Positions 46,411 through 56,735 of a stretch of DNA of 64,000 bases are shown here, piece after piece. Under the pieces are notes generated by a model that saw only the letters and a program-made list of their open reading frames with translations, ran no database searches and was not told the DNA's origin. Made by a program: the position numbers and the translations under genes. The stretch is from Polyodon spathula (taxonomy: Eukaryota; Chordata; Actinopteri; Acipenseriformes; Polyodontidae), in the NCBI RefSeq assembly GCF_017654505.1, contig NC_054537.1, positions 75,173,118 to 75,237,117 on the forward strand, given 5' to 3'. Position 1 is the stretch's first letter. Each line of letters begins with the position of its first letter.

Positions 46411-48290
46411 ATGGATGAAAAAGACGAGACTGGCAAAAGTAAACCAAAACAAATCAAAATCAAGCCAACCTGGATCGCTGCTCCATCAACCTGTGCTAGC
46501 CAGGATTCAGAGTCTTCCTCTGTAGCTCTTGAGCATTATCTATAGTCAAAACATGCTTCAAAGAGTATGAGAATGAGACTACAACAACACAGACTCAGTC
46601 ACAGTTGCGAAATTCTGACCAATATGATTTTGGCAGATTTCAGAATTTGCCCTCAAAAGTATCCCTGACGGTGTTCGCTATAAGCTTATTCATTCTTGAT
46701 TTTCATCCTGCACAAAAAGGAAATCAAACATGTTGTTTTCAGTTTAGCTGGTTGAAAATATACACTTGGTTAGCTTACAGGTTAAAACTTGAGGGTGCCC
46801 TTTACAAGACTAGTGTTGTGTTTGCAAATTTGCAAGAAAGCCAAAAAAGATTGGTTCCAGTAAAAGAAACAGTGCTTTTCTGTGCAAAGCAAGGATTGTC
46901 GCTACGGGGTGACCATGACTTACTTAAACTTACTTTTGAAGAACCAGACGATAATGACGGAAATTTTCGTGCAGCTCTGAGATTACGTTTGCAAACAGGC
47001 GATGCAATTGTGGCACAACATTTGAAAACATTTGGTAACAATTCAACTTATCTAAGTTAGAAAATGGAGAATGAAATCATTACAGCAAGCAGCAACCTGA
47101 TGCGACAAGTACTTGTAAAGCGTGTAACTAATGCAGGGTTTTTTTGCAATTCTTGTAGACGATACGACTGACCGTGCTACTGTGGAACAATTGTCAGTTA
47201 TAGTCAGGATTGTTGAAAACAATGACATTCAAGAAGAGTTTTTAGGTTTTGAAGAACTTACTGATGGAACCGGAGAAGGAATTGGAAATAAAATTACAGA
47301 AAGCCTTGAGCAGAAGCGTGGCCAGACATGGTGTGCAAGCAGTAGTTATAAGAAAAATACCAAAAGCACTTTATGAGCACTGTCCAAGCCATGCTCTGAA
47401 TCTTGAAATAGCAAATGCGTGTAAGCTACGTGAAATCGGTAGCTATTTTGAAGCAATAAAGGACGCGTCCAACTTTGTCCGAGGCTCCACCAAAAGAATG
47501 ATGTTTCTGAAAGGCAAGATTAATGCTTTGCCAGAAAAGAATGAAACAATTATGTGTTTCATTGATATGTATCCTGCGGTGACAGAGGCAGTGTTAGACA
47601 TTAGAGAATGGACTGATCGTGTTGCTTCTGCAAAAACTGAACAATTTATTAACTGTATTCAATCACATGGCTTCATTGTCTCATTAAACACACTGGCAAA
47701 GTTCTTCGGACTGCTTCTTCCTGTGGCCATCTTTCTTCAGAAACCGGACGCTGACATTCTGCAGGGCTTGGAGCACATTGAACATACCTGCAATGCTATT
47801 CAGACAATAAGGCAGAACTCTGGAGAGGAATTTGACTACATCCTTGAAAAAGCAAAAGAGCTTGCAGGCGTTCCTCTTGAAGTACCTCATCTAGTGGGAA
47901 GACAAACAAAACAGGCAAATTAACCAACAACAGATCCAGAAACATACTACAGACTTTCCCTTTTCCTTCCATTTGTCAATAGCCTCTTAAATTAACTAGC
48001 GAGAAACTCAGTGAACATGTAAGAACGGTTTGCATGATCCAGCACCTCATTCTAAAGTGCAGTGAATATTCACTGTCTGTTAAAAATCTTCGCTACAATA
48101 TCCATCACAATAGCATCAGCTGAAAGATCTTTCAGTTTTTACTCAAGCTCAAATCCTATTTGCGTTCAACGATGGGACAGGATCGACTTTCAGGGCTTGC
48201 GATGCTGAACCTTTCCAGATGTAATTGTCCACAAGCAGAAGATATTTTAGATAAGCTAGTGAAGAAGAATCATCACTTAGATTTATGAGT
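46411..48290 (+). pseudogene. hAT transposase, ZMYM1/DUF4371-like, broken
   Basis: Relative of vertebrate ZMYM1-like and THAP12-like proteins that arose from hAT transposases. From the ATG at 46411 (MDEKDETGKSKPKQIK), pieces in order are: a TTF-type zinc-finger-like region CCFQFSWLKIYTWLAY at about 46731-46778; VVFANLQESQKR; the DUF4371-type part LFCAKQGLSLRGDHD and DGNFRAALRLRLQTGDAIV (46875-47010); the first catalytic region FAILVDDTTDRATVEQLSVI (47142-47201); HGVQAVVIRKIPKALYEHCP and SHALNLEIANACK (47310-47420); a helical region to 47923; and the dimerisation part IASAERSFS near 48112-48138. The GYDGA..MSG stretch expected between VDDTTD and HGVQAVV, with the second catalytic Asp, is missing. 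Stops and frameshifts lie near 46540, 47060, 47300 and 47923. Confidence 0.88.
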
Positions 48291-48303
48291 AAGTGATTTC
48301 ATA

Positions 48304-48306
<3 letters not shown>

Positions 48307-48375
<69 letters not shown>
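48307..48375. repeat. (ATT)n microsatellite
   Basis: About 23 ATT units between the transposase remnant and the right terminus of the hAT element. Confidence 0.95.
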
Positions 48376-48516
48376 GGTTAATTTCGTAAAACACGCACAT
48401 CTGTAAAACTGAGTAAGGGTATTTTATTTATTTATTTTTTTTCAGTTAAGTTTCAGACGAACTTGCTTAGCTCCCCCTCTCCCCCCAGATGTCCTGCTGG
48501 GTGCGCCACTGATTAG

Positions 48517-50340
48517 ACTGGCTTCTCTTAGTGCTATCAGAACTCTATATGAGAAGAGCACTAGTTACTTTTAATGCATACACTGGATGTGATCTGTTAA
48601 ATAACTTTTGTGGTGGTCAGATCACATGTGGTTTACATGACAGTTAGGGATGAGTAACTGTAAAAGGTAAAACATTTTGATATCAATGGGGGAGTTTCCA
48701 TGCGTCGTTATTTACACGTGAAGTGGCGATGCACATGCACATTTGGGAGCTCAACATGATCCTGTTTGTGGCCATAAATAATGCCCACAGAGAGGGATGG
48801 AATAAATCTTATTTACTCGTGAGCATGACATAAAACACTTGAAATGCACGGCCATTTTCACATGGAAACCCGCATTTCACGTGAAAACCTCCACTGCTCC
48901 CAATCCAGACAGCCTTGGGAGCACACGTGGAAGGTGTCTTGGAAGGTGTCTCTCTAATCCTACGTCTCTGCCGGTTTTCAGCCATGGTGATCTGCAATAG
49001 CTGGGATGGACAGTTTCATTATATACCGCTGTATTAATTATTTTCTTTTTTCTTTACTAAATAAGTTATGTGATCAATTATTTGAAATATTATTCACTAC
49101 TAACAATATGCCACCCCACCATTTGAAAAATAATTTGGGCAGTAAAACTTATTATTAAACAACCAGGCACAAGGCATTTACAAATGACAGCTTTATTATT
49201 TGAGCTTAACTGTGATTTAGAGTTTCACTCAAACAAAATGTCACCTGACAACTATGGATTTCTCTCCTGTACCTGTTCTCTGGGCATGGAAACAACATTT
49301 TTCTGAGATGTCTGTGAAAACAGCACGAGTACGCTATGAATGATTAATTTGCATATTTACCTCTTCATTTCCCCTTCATTTGCATCATGTCAGGTGAAAA
49401 GACGGTCTTCAAGTAAAATAAACTAAGAACATGGAAACCCGACATGTATAGGGTCATTTTTCATTTGGCTCGAGCACAATGTCTCGAAAAAAAAATTGAA
49501 CACACATGGAAACTCCGCCATTGTCTCTAGCAGGCTAATACCAAATATTTTTTCAATCATTTTGTTTTGCATGTTTAAATCACTCTTCATTATTGCACTG
49601 CTGGTTATTCTTGTAAAAATGTATGCATTTTTTCTTAAATAGATAGTTATCTTTTTTTAATCTATTTTTATAAAAGATCAATTATTCTTCCTAATGCCAA
49701 TTACATTTTGTTTCAGATTCAGCCTCAAAAAATGATGCTATTCCTCCCGTTCTTTTTACCAATGTCATAAAGTACCTCATCATCCTTTTATAAAACGTTT
49801 TTCTTTCATTTAAGGAAGTACAGCTCTGCAAATAAAAATTATATGTAATGAATCCTGTTTTATAAATCCAAGAACAGTGGCAGCTTTGTAGACTGCATTA
49901 TTTAGGAGATAATGGTAGAAAGGTTAAAGAGAAATGTTAAAAAGTCATTTTTCAAGTAACAACATTCATTCTTCCATATGTTTAATAGTCATGATAATAA
50001 ATAGTTTCCTTTTTTAAAGGTATCTTCATGTTTGAGAACCATAGCGTTTATACAGGCTACAAATAGGAACAGTTGGGAAATAAGGTATACACATTAAAGG
50101 CCAATTGTAGTAAGCTGTAAAATGAGATTTTGAATGTCATATCCAAGACTGCAACTGGATCAAGAATCACTATGTAATGCATCCTTTGGGAAAAGCACAT
50201 CCCAAGAGACAACTACTGATCAATCTCCATGGTGTTGGATTTGACTAAAAACTGTTTAAGAGACCAATAGGGTTTGCTAATATGTCAATTTTTTAAAGCC
50301 ATAACGTTAAGCAAGCTATTGAGGATACATATCATATATA
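48517..50340. other. intergenic, nothing recognised
   Basis: About 1.8 kb of AT-rich DNA. No coding similarity, terminal repeat or long microsatellite seen. 48690-49510 contains scattered CGTG/CACGTG-type motifs and short matching phrases (ACATGGAAACCCGC and ACATGGAAACTCCGC, ACATGGAAACCCGAC) that hint at an old palindromic repeat, but it could not be resolved. Confidence 0.4.
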
Positions 50341-50494
50341 CAGCTATAACCAAAAGTTTTGCATCACCTAGATTTTTAGGACCGAGACATAATAAAGACA
50401 TAATAAAACAATATATTGTAGTGTGCACAGGGGAAGGCAGCAGCAGGGCTGGTAGGTGACGTAATTACATACAAAGACATAAGCTCGATATACG

Positions 50495-50600
50495 CTCCTT
50501 GCAAAGGAGCCGGCTCTTTTGTACAGTGGTATCTGCGCTATGCATTAGTGAGAGAGGTCCCGGTTTTGCGTCCGACCTCCGCCTGTGTGTGGATTGCCTC
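50495..50600 (+). mobile_element. tRNA-like SINE head
   Basis: CTTTTGTACAGTGGTATCTGCGC (box A-like part TGGTATCTGCG, about 50527-50537) and GGTCCCGGTTTTGCGTCC (box B-like, about 50557-50574) followed by GACCTCCGCC, which resembles the acceptor-side end of a tRNA. No folded functional tRNA is likely because the anticodon arm is not convincing. It is probably part of a SINE that ends in the AT array at 50643. Confidence 0.5.
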
Positions 50601-50639
50601 GCCCTGTATGAGGCGCTGCCTGCAGGAACCGGGAATGCT

Positions 50640-50642
<3 letters not shown>

Positions 50643-50708
<66 letters not shown>
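50643..50708. repeat. (AT)n microsatellite
   Basis: About 33 AT units. Confidence 0.95.
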
Positions 50709-50720
<12 letters not shown>

Positions 50721-50724
50721 ATAA

Positions 50725-50905
50725 ACTGTAAACTGATGAACAAAAGAAACGCAACACTCGGGTCTAATGTATGACCTCCCTGAGCAGTAACACAATCCTG
50801 GCAGCGTTGACGCATAGACCTGATCAGCCTCTGGATAGACTGCTGTGGGATGTTCCGTCACACTTCCTGTGCAGCTGTAGCCACTTCTCATATAAGCGAT
50901 ACAGA
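50725..50905 (-). pseudogene. Tc1-like transposase C-terminal fragment
   Basis: On the minus strand the sequence reads RNIPQQSIQRLIRSMRQRCQ then DCVTAQGGHT, the C-terminal tail of a Tc1-like transposase family. A TGA replaces the expected Trp codon just before RNIPQQ. The end continues into GATGAACAAAAGAAACGCAA (plus strand about 50736 on), the terminal repeat of that family. Everything upstream of the tail is missing. Confidence 0.78.
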
Positions 50906-50977
50906 GTTTACTCACTTCTACTCTCCTGTGATATGCAAATACTGAATTAAAGACAGCATCTTTTAATAGTGAGCATC

Positions 50978-51131
50978 TCTGTGTTGCGTTGCTGTGCGCA
51001 AGACTGACAGCTGACAGCTCTCAGTCAGAACTGCAGCATGAGCAGGGGGCGTGGCCACTGGACTGCGTGTTCGTTTGTGTGTGTGAGTGTTCTGTGATTG
51101 GTTGTTTATGCTCTGTTAATGATCTGTTTAG
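50978..51131 (+). repeat. fragment of the 45829 hAT family
   Basis: AAGACTGACAGCTGACAGCT through GAGCAGGGGGCGTGGCCACTGGACTGCGTG and TGATTGGTTGTTTATGCTCTG matches 45967-46160 of the hAT element (AAGACTGACAGCTGAGAGCT, GTGGCCACTGGACTGCATG, TTGATTGGTTATTTATG). After 51131 the similarity stops and a GGGCTGTCAATTAATCACAG sequence starts, which resembles the terminus of yet another DNA transposon. Confidence 0.8.
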
Positions 51132-51237
51132 GGCTGTCAATTAATCACAGTTAACTTCTGCGATTAACGCGTTCATTTTTTTGGATTCATTTTTTGTAAT
51201 CGCCCTTGGGCTTATGTCAGCGTAAAACACAGAATAT

Positions 51238-51238
<1 letters not shown>

Positions 51239-51311
<73 letters not shown>
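51239..51311. repeat. (AT)n microsatellite
   Basis: About 36 AT units. Confidence 0.95.
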
Positions 51312-51314
<3 letters not shown>

Positions 51315-51545
51315 ACATGATATTGCAAGAGTTTACCAAAAGCCATAATAGCAGTATAGTATTTAAAGTTAGATTTTGAAATATCACATTTTTTAATTTG
51401 TCAGTTTTTCATTTATATGGAAAACTACAAAACTGCATGTAATTCACTATATTAACGTAACATTATTCAGCAGGATTCATTCAACTTTATGAAGCAAAAT
51501 GTGTTAATTCCATAGGGAGATGCAAAACCTTTGGCCAGAGCTGTA

Positions 51546-52849
51546 GGTTACTATGGAAAACCTAAGTTAAATCTCCCTTCCAGTGTATCGAAAGGTCACA
51601 ATACAATTTCAATGGACAGGGATCCTGATTGTCCAGGTGATATAAATGGATCATTGTTCACATTATGGAGTATGGATTAAAGACTCCCAGCCCTTAGAGA
51701 CTACTGCAGATGAATGTCTCGGGTCACAACGCACATTGATGGTGCAAGGGCAACAGAGAAGACACAGATCAACGGGAAACATGTGTGCTTTGTTATTTGG
51801 GGAATAACTTGCAATGGTTCATGACATATGTAAGCAATCTGTAAGCCATGTGATTTCAACATTAAATTCTAGACATATGGACAAAGATAAAAAATCGTTG
51901 GGTAAACCCCTGAGGGGATGCAATCTCTAGCACTAACTGGAATCAATCAAAGAGACAATGTGGGAATGGTCATTACAGGACAGTGTTTAAGTGCTTCTCT
52001 GTTTGAAAAAACCCTAGATGTGAAATACTGATGTTATAAAAATGTACACAGACAATTATAGATATAGCCATTCTATGCAAGCCATAATAATTGTCACGTT
52101 TCTAGTCACCTTAAATAACTGCAGCAAGGTTCAGTAGTACTGGTTTTAGAATTGGAAAATGTGATTACAGTTTTCCAAATAGAAGAGATGTGTCACTTTA
52201 ATACTGGGTACAGTAATACTGTTACAGGTCAGCTTTGGTAAAACATGCACATGTACTTTGTATCCATGTGGGCCTCATTAAAATCAATCAAATACTGCAT
52301 ATATGCAACAGACTATTTCTACATAGGCATCCTAGAGGATTTGCATGGCAATGGACTCCAAAATCTGCAACTTTTTATCCACAATAAATAGTATTAACAC
52401 CATTTGATTAGCATTGCCAACTGTCTTGCCATCATATCTGCCCCATTTTATAATAGTTGGAAAATTGAGCTCACTTGTCATTTTCCTGACAGAAAGCCTC
52501 TCCAATTAGCAAATGTATGCTACCTGTGATGTCGCTGAAGCAGTCATGGTGATAAACTTTCAGTTTTTTTCCCTTTCTTTAAACGGATATACAGAAAAAT
52601 CACTGTTGAAATAATTAGTTCCACTTAATAGCAAAATGTGGCTTGTGTGGGTGTCTGTACCCCATTTTTGTTTTGCCTTATCTCTGCATGGTGTGGAATG
52701 CATGCCAGTTATTGAACTTGGTGCTCATTTGAAAACATGAAACATGTCTTTCCTAGATCATCGTTTTTCAAAGTGTAATAATAGGTACTATATTATGTGA
52801 TCACCTTAGGAAGGAAAGCAAGGTTTGTAGTGACACCCTGCTGTCCTCA
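51546..52849. other. intergenic, nothing recognised
   Basis: About 1.3 kb of AT-rich, non-repetitive sequence. No coding, RNA or transposon features seen. Confidence 0.45.
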
Positions 52850-52859
52850 TCCCAAATAC

Positions 52860-53310
52860 GCATACAGGAGCCTTGTACCTATAGCTCACTGACCCGCTTT
52901 GCAGAGGCGATAGCCAAGAAGAAGGCTGTCTTCATAGTTACTTCAACTCAATAGAATGTATGGGCTCAAACAGGGCCTTCTTGAGAGCCTCCAGTACAAT
53001 ATCAAGGCTCCATTCAGGGAAAATGACCCTCCTTGGTGGGCGTAATCGCCAAACACCCTTGAGAAAAAAGGGTGCCAAGAAATGCGCACCCAGAAATGGC
53101 GGCTAAATACACCTTCAATGTAGAAGGTGACCTACCAGCATCAAGCAGTTGTTGCAGAAACTGCAAGATAACTGACATAGGGCAAGAGACTGGGTCGTGA
53201 CCCTTAGTCAGACACCAATTCTGAAAATATCGCCACTTGTTGTCATATAACGACCTAGTGGATCCTGCCCTAGACTTTTGCAACATGCCCACAACCACAT
53301 CAGATAGCCC
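52860..53310 (-). pseudogene. DIRS-type tyrosine recombinase fragment
   Basis: The N-terminal helical (SAM-like) part reads STRSLYDNKWRYFQNWCLTK, then DPVSCPMSVILQFLQQLLDA and GRSPSTLKVYLAAISG (53070-53260). In another frame further along (about 52895-52945) comes VTMKTAFFLAIASAKRVSEL, where the Arg of AKRVSEL is the first catalytic Arg of the tyrosine recombinase fold. At least one frameshift separates the two, and a stop follows SEL. The C-terminal region with the second Arg and the nucleophilic Tyr was not seen. Such enzymes integrate a circular DNA copy without target duplication. Confidence 0.83.
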
Positions 53311-53530
53311 TAGGGCTGACCAGCAGTCCCATTCAGAGGCCAAACCCATAATTGGAAGAGGGAGGCAAACAGGGAGAGTCAAACTTGAAAATCTGCTACC
53401 CTGTTGTCCAACAGGTATGCGCACGTCACACTTGAGTCCAGTCGGAGCCCCAAGTACATTGTGCAATGCACCAGTGTAAGTCAACTCTTTGCATCATTGA
53501 TGGTGAGGCCTAGCCTCGCTAGATGCTCTG

Positions 53531-53800
53531 TCACAATCGTCGTGTGGGCCACTGCTGCCTCTCGCGAAAATTTGTAAAAGCTCCTCTAAAAGGCAAAGTG
53601 GAGGTACTTCCTGGGTCCAGAACGAATGTGAAAATGGAAGTATGTGTCCTGTAAGTCCATGTGGTAAACCAGTCGCCTGGCCGGACAGACTGGAGAATGT
53701 GATGGTGAGTCAGCATTTGGAACCTCCTTTTCTTCAAAAACACGTTGAGGATTCTCAGGTCTAGGATAGGGCAAAGGCCACTGGCCTTCTTGGGTGCCAG
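53531..53800 (-). pseudogene. DIRS-type reverse transcriptase N-terminal fragment
   Basis: Reads in alternating frames: PILDLRILNVFLKKRRFQML (about 53720-53779), then THHHILQSVRPGDWFTT, then YHMDLQDTYFHFHIRSGPRK and YLHFAF (53586-53650). In the family this is the fingers and first catalytic Asp region (DLRxLN, FxML, VRPGDWFTTVDLQDAYFHIP); the first catalytic Asp is kept in MDLQDTYF. One frameshift lies near 53655. The frame stops soon after YLHFAF, where the palm should continue. Confidence 0.82.
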
Positions 53801-53860
53801 GATGTATTATGAGTACAAGACTAATGCCTCGCTTGCACAGCAAGGCAGCCACCTGGAACT

Positions 53861-56431
53861 ACCTCCTAGAACGCTGCTGCGTGGACGCACCACACCCTGT
53901 GTTCCCCCTGCCTTTCAAGGGCCCAGTTGCCTGCTGCCGAGGAGGCCAGTCCGAGGAGGCCAGTAGGCGGTGCCTCAGGTCTCCCAGTGGAGCCGCAAGG
54001 ACTGGAACTGTTCTAGTGATGGTGCTTTTTTTTTTTTTTAAACTGCACTGCAGCTAAAATTCACAGCACAGGCAAAGCGGGGTTGTGCTACAGGGTCAAC
54101 ATACAGGTGGACACGCAACAACAACAGTACACAAAATATTTATTTACTTATTTATATTTCTCCCAACTGCACGCTCACCAGCCGGTGGAATCACTCAACG
54201 GCGGGGGTACAGCAATGCCTAGTTCTGGCGGAGGAACTGCGTTCTCCCCAAGAGTTTGAAACACACGCATTCCTTTAAATCAATACTGCACAGGCAGTCG
54301 CACACATATGACAGACAGTAATACAGACAGCCTGCAACACAAGCGAGGCAGGCTGTTGAAAAAAGGATCAGAAAGAAGCTAAGTTTTAGAGCCGCTGATT
54401 TCACGAAACCGGCAAGCCAGACTGTTTAATCCCTCAGTAGGTGGGACTGAGGATGTCACCCCAGGAAGGGGCCTATTGGCAGCTCTGATAGAAAGAAGAG
54501 CTCAGTGAATACCTACCTAAGGCAGGCATTTCCCATATATATGGTGGTGGTCATCTTCAAATTGAAAGGGAACTTCAAATGTATGATTCTTGAAGATTCT
54601 AGTGCTATAAGTAATTTCAATTTCAAACACTTATTATTTTTAAACAAATCATTAATAAAGATATTTCATCTTTAAAATAAAATGTTGTAATTTCCAATTA
54701 ATAATAATTTTGAATATAATGTTGTAGTGCCAGTCCCTGCACCAAAGCAGTACCTTACTAGTTTAGTGGTCTTAACATTTCTCTGAGCAAACCTGAGTGA
54801 AATGATCCTTTGAGTATGTAATGGTAAATCTAGTGGCAGTCAGACATTTCCTAATGTGCACATGAACAGACTCAATGGTCTCAACAATCTTAAAGGTAAA
54901 TTCATTACACTGCATGCTTTATGAAAATTCATATCATTCTGTAGTAAAAAAATAAGACTATCTGGCATTAGGAAGAAAACAGCACCACATCTTGACAGTA
55001 TTTTGACTGGCTCACAGCATGAACTTAGAAGGATTGTATTGGTACTGAATTGTGTTAATAAGAAACACAGTTAAAATAATTATAAATGTACTTCCAGAAC
55101 ATCAAGAACAATGTTGTATCAAGTACATATTTGTTATTATTATCTGTTTTGTGTCATCCATGAGAAGGATAGTGTCTGAAATACATGTACCGGTCAGTAA
55201 AATAATAATATAGACCTCTACTATATAGTTCATCAGAGACAGAGTAAACAACTTGAACTAATCCAAAGATTCACATGTGTAGCCCTCAAACTCCTTTGAA
55301 GACTGTAAGATGCAATTTGGTTATAAGAAGTTCGATTCTTGGATTTTGATAATAATTTAGCTATTTTAGATAATAAGACAAGACATTAGCTGTTGTTCTG
55401 ACCTTATTAGCCTTTAACCTGTGAGTTATTTAAATACAAATATTTGAATAACACCCATAAAACCTGTTGCAATATACAAAGTATGTATTTTTCTGGAATT
55501 TGATTTTGTGCCACAAATGTTTGTGTTTTATTTTTTCATACACGAGAAGTGCATAATAAAAGGCTCGCAAATATTTATGGATTTACAGTAACCACCTTTA
55601 TTATAATGCCAAGTCTCACAGCTTTTCAAAAACATTGAACCAAACAATGGGTGAAGAAAAATAACGTAGCATAAAAATAGTTGGAGCACAGCCTCATCCC
55701 TTTGAGCATCCCAGTGCCACCTGCTAAAAACAAAGAATAAAATAATAAATCTATGCGACATGTTCATCCAGGTGAACAAAAAAAAAATGAGGCAGAGGAG
55801 CATCACATACTCCCCCCAAAGGATAGGCTGAGAGATTCCGAGAATTCCTAGCTGCTAAAAATTGGTGCGCTGTGTTCATCCTGGTGAACAAATATCAAGT
55901 ACCACGTAATGTGATAAATAATTTTAGTAACCAAAGGTAAACGGAGGGAAGAAAATATCACCGGGGGTCCTAGACCTGCGGCCGCCTCCCCTTCAGGCCT
56001 AAAAAAAACCATGAACATAGTATAATTATATATATATATTACTAATAGGTGTCATCATATAGCAAAATGCTGTTTTTTTATATGACAAAGGATATGGTCT
56101 GGTTGGATAAAGTCCTTGCTGGATCCAGATGTTGTTGGGCAACGAGAATGTCTTTTAATATTGCTCTTTATGTAAATCTCATAAGCACCTGAAGCTTTTG
56201 ATGTGCAGGACTGTTTTGCTGAGCACCTGTGGTTGCAGCTCCAATCCTGAAAGAATGGCACGAATAGTTTGAGGAAGAAAATCCACCTTTTGGAGAAGAT
56301 CTTGAAGTCTTGCAGAAAACCAGGATCTTTCCCTTAATTTATCAGATTTACTTTGTTTAAAAAAAAATAAAAATAGAACACCCCTTAAACTGCAGTAGGA
56401 CCTTGATAGGGAGCTAGAAGGAGTAGAAGAG
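53861..56431. other. unassigned region
   Basis: 53861-54540 is GC-richer and may belong to the DIRS-like element. 54540-55500 is plain AT-rich DNA. 55530-56080 contains two imperfect copies of a segment with TTCATCC(A/T)GGTGAACAAA (55762-55779 and 55875-55892), each preceded by CTGCTAAAAA, and a GC-rich GACCTGCGGCCGCCTCCCC at about 55974-55992; it looks like part of a repeat I cannot name. No gene recognised. Confidence 0.4.
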
Positions 56432-56735
56432 GTAAGCTTGGTGGTCCAGTGGTTAAAGAAAGCGGTTTGTTACCAGGAGGTTCCCAGCTCAGCAACTGAC
56501 TCATTGTGTATGACCCTGAGCAAGTCACTTAACCACCTTGTGCTCCATCCTTCAAATGAGACATAAAAACCATGTCATATTGTAAGTGATCATACAGCAG
56601 CAGTTGTTGATGAAGCATATGTTCACCACCCTGTCTCTGTAAGTCACATTGGATAAAAGCACCTGTTAAATCACTAATTGATTTTTTAAAAAAGGGCAAA
56701 TACAATTAGTACAATATTTTATGTGCTTTAACTCA
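56386..56735 (+). repeat. repeat unit split by a SINE
   Basis: CTGCAGTAGGACCTTGATAGGGAGCTAGAAGGAG before the SINE and GGGCAAATACAATTAGTACAATATTTTATGTGCTTTA after it together match 58462-58548, where the two halves are joined directly through CTGAAAA. The SINE therefore inserted into this repeat. Confidence 0.8.
56432..56692 (+). mobile_element. tRNA-derived SINE with L2-like tail
   Basis: Starts with box A-like GTGGTCCAGTGGTTAAAG and has a box B-like AGGTTCCCAGCTCAGC about 40 bases on. Body CCCTGAGCAAGTCACTTAAC and tail TGTAAGTCACATTGGATAAA then AGCACCTGTTAAATCACTAA, a tail type shared with L2-clade LINEs and many fish SINEs. Head and body match the minus-strand SINE at 43355-43612; the tails differ. 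Confidence 0.87.

Larger units (their letters stand above)
45829..48511 (+). mobile_element. hAT-superfamily DNA transposon
   Basis: Left end CAGTGGTGCACAGGGGG (45829 on) and right end, reversed, CAGTGGCGCACCCAGCAGG (48511 back to about 48493) form the short inverted repeats typical of hAT elements. TGATTAG flanks both sides (45822-45828 and 48510-48516), overlapping the right terminus by two bases; hAT normally duplicates eight bases, so the exact edge is uncertain by one or two positions. A broken transposase gene occupies 46411-48290. A 20-base G run follows the left terminus, and ATT and GT microsatellites have expanded inside. Confidence 0.88.
50341..51543. mobile_element. non-autonomous Tc1/mariner-like element flanked by TA
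   Basis: The left end CAGCTATAACCAAAAGTTTTGCATC (from 50341) and the right end, reversed, CAGCTCTGGCCAAAGGTTTTGCATC (from 51543) are near-identical terminal inverted repeats. Both are bordered by TA (50339-50340 and 51544-51545), the target duplicated by Tc1/mariner transposases. No transposase of its own is visible between them; the inside is built from other repeats: a tRNA-like stretch, an AT array, a fragment of a different Tc1 transposase, a segment shared with the hAT element at 45829, and another AT array. Confidence 0.8.
52850..53860 (-). mobile_element. DIRS-like tyrosine-recombinase retrotransposon remnant
   Basis: Minus-strand remnant holding, in order, an N-terminal reverse-transcriptase piece (53531-53800) and a tyrosine recombinase piece (about 52860-53310). 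This pairing is specific to DIRS-type retrotransposons, which integrate with a tyrosine recombinase instead of a DDE integrase. The intervening part of the transcriptase with its YVDD-type box, and the RNase H region, is not found, so there is a large internal deletion. The 53860-54530 sequence on the right may be its 5' region but could not be assigned. Confidence 0.82.

Noticed and set aside
50495..50600. Functional tRNA gene
   Set aside because: Box A and box B-like motifs exist, but the cloverleaf arms do not pair well and the stretch runs into repeat sequence; a SINE head is more likely.
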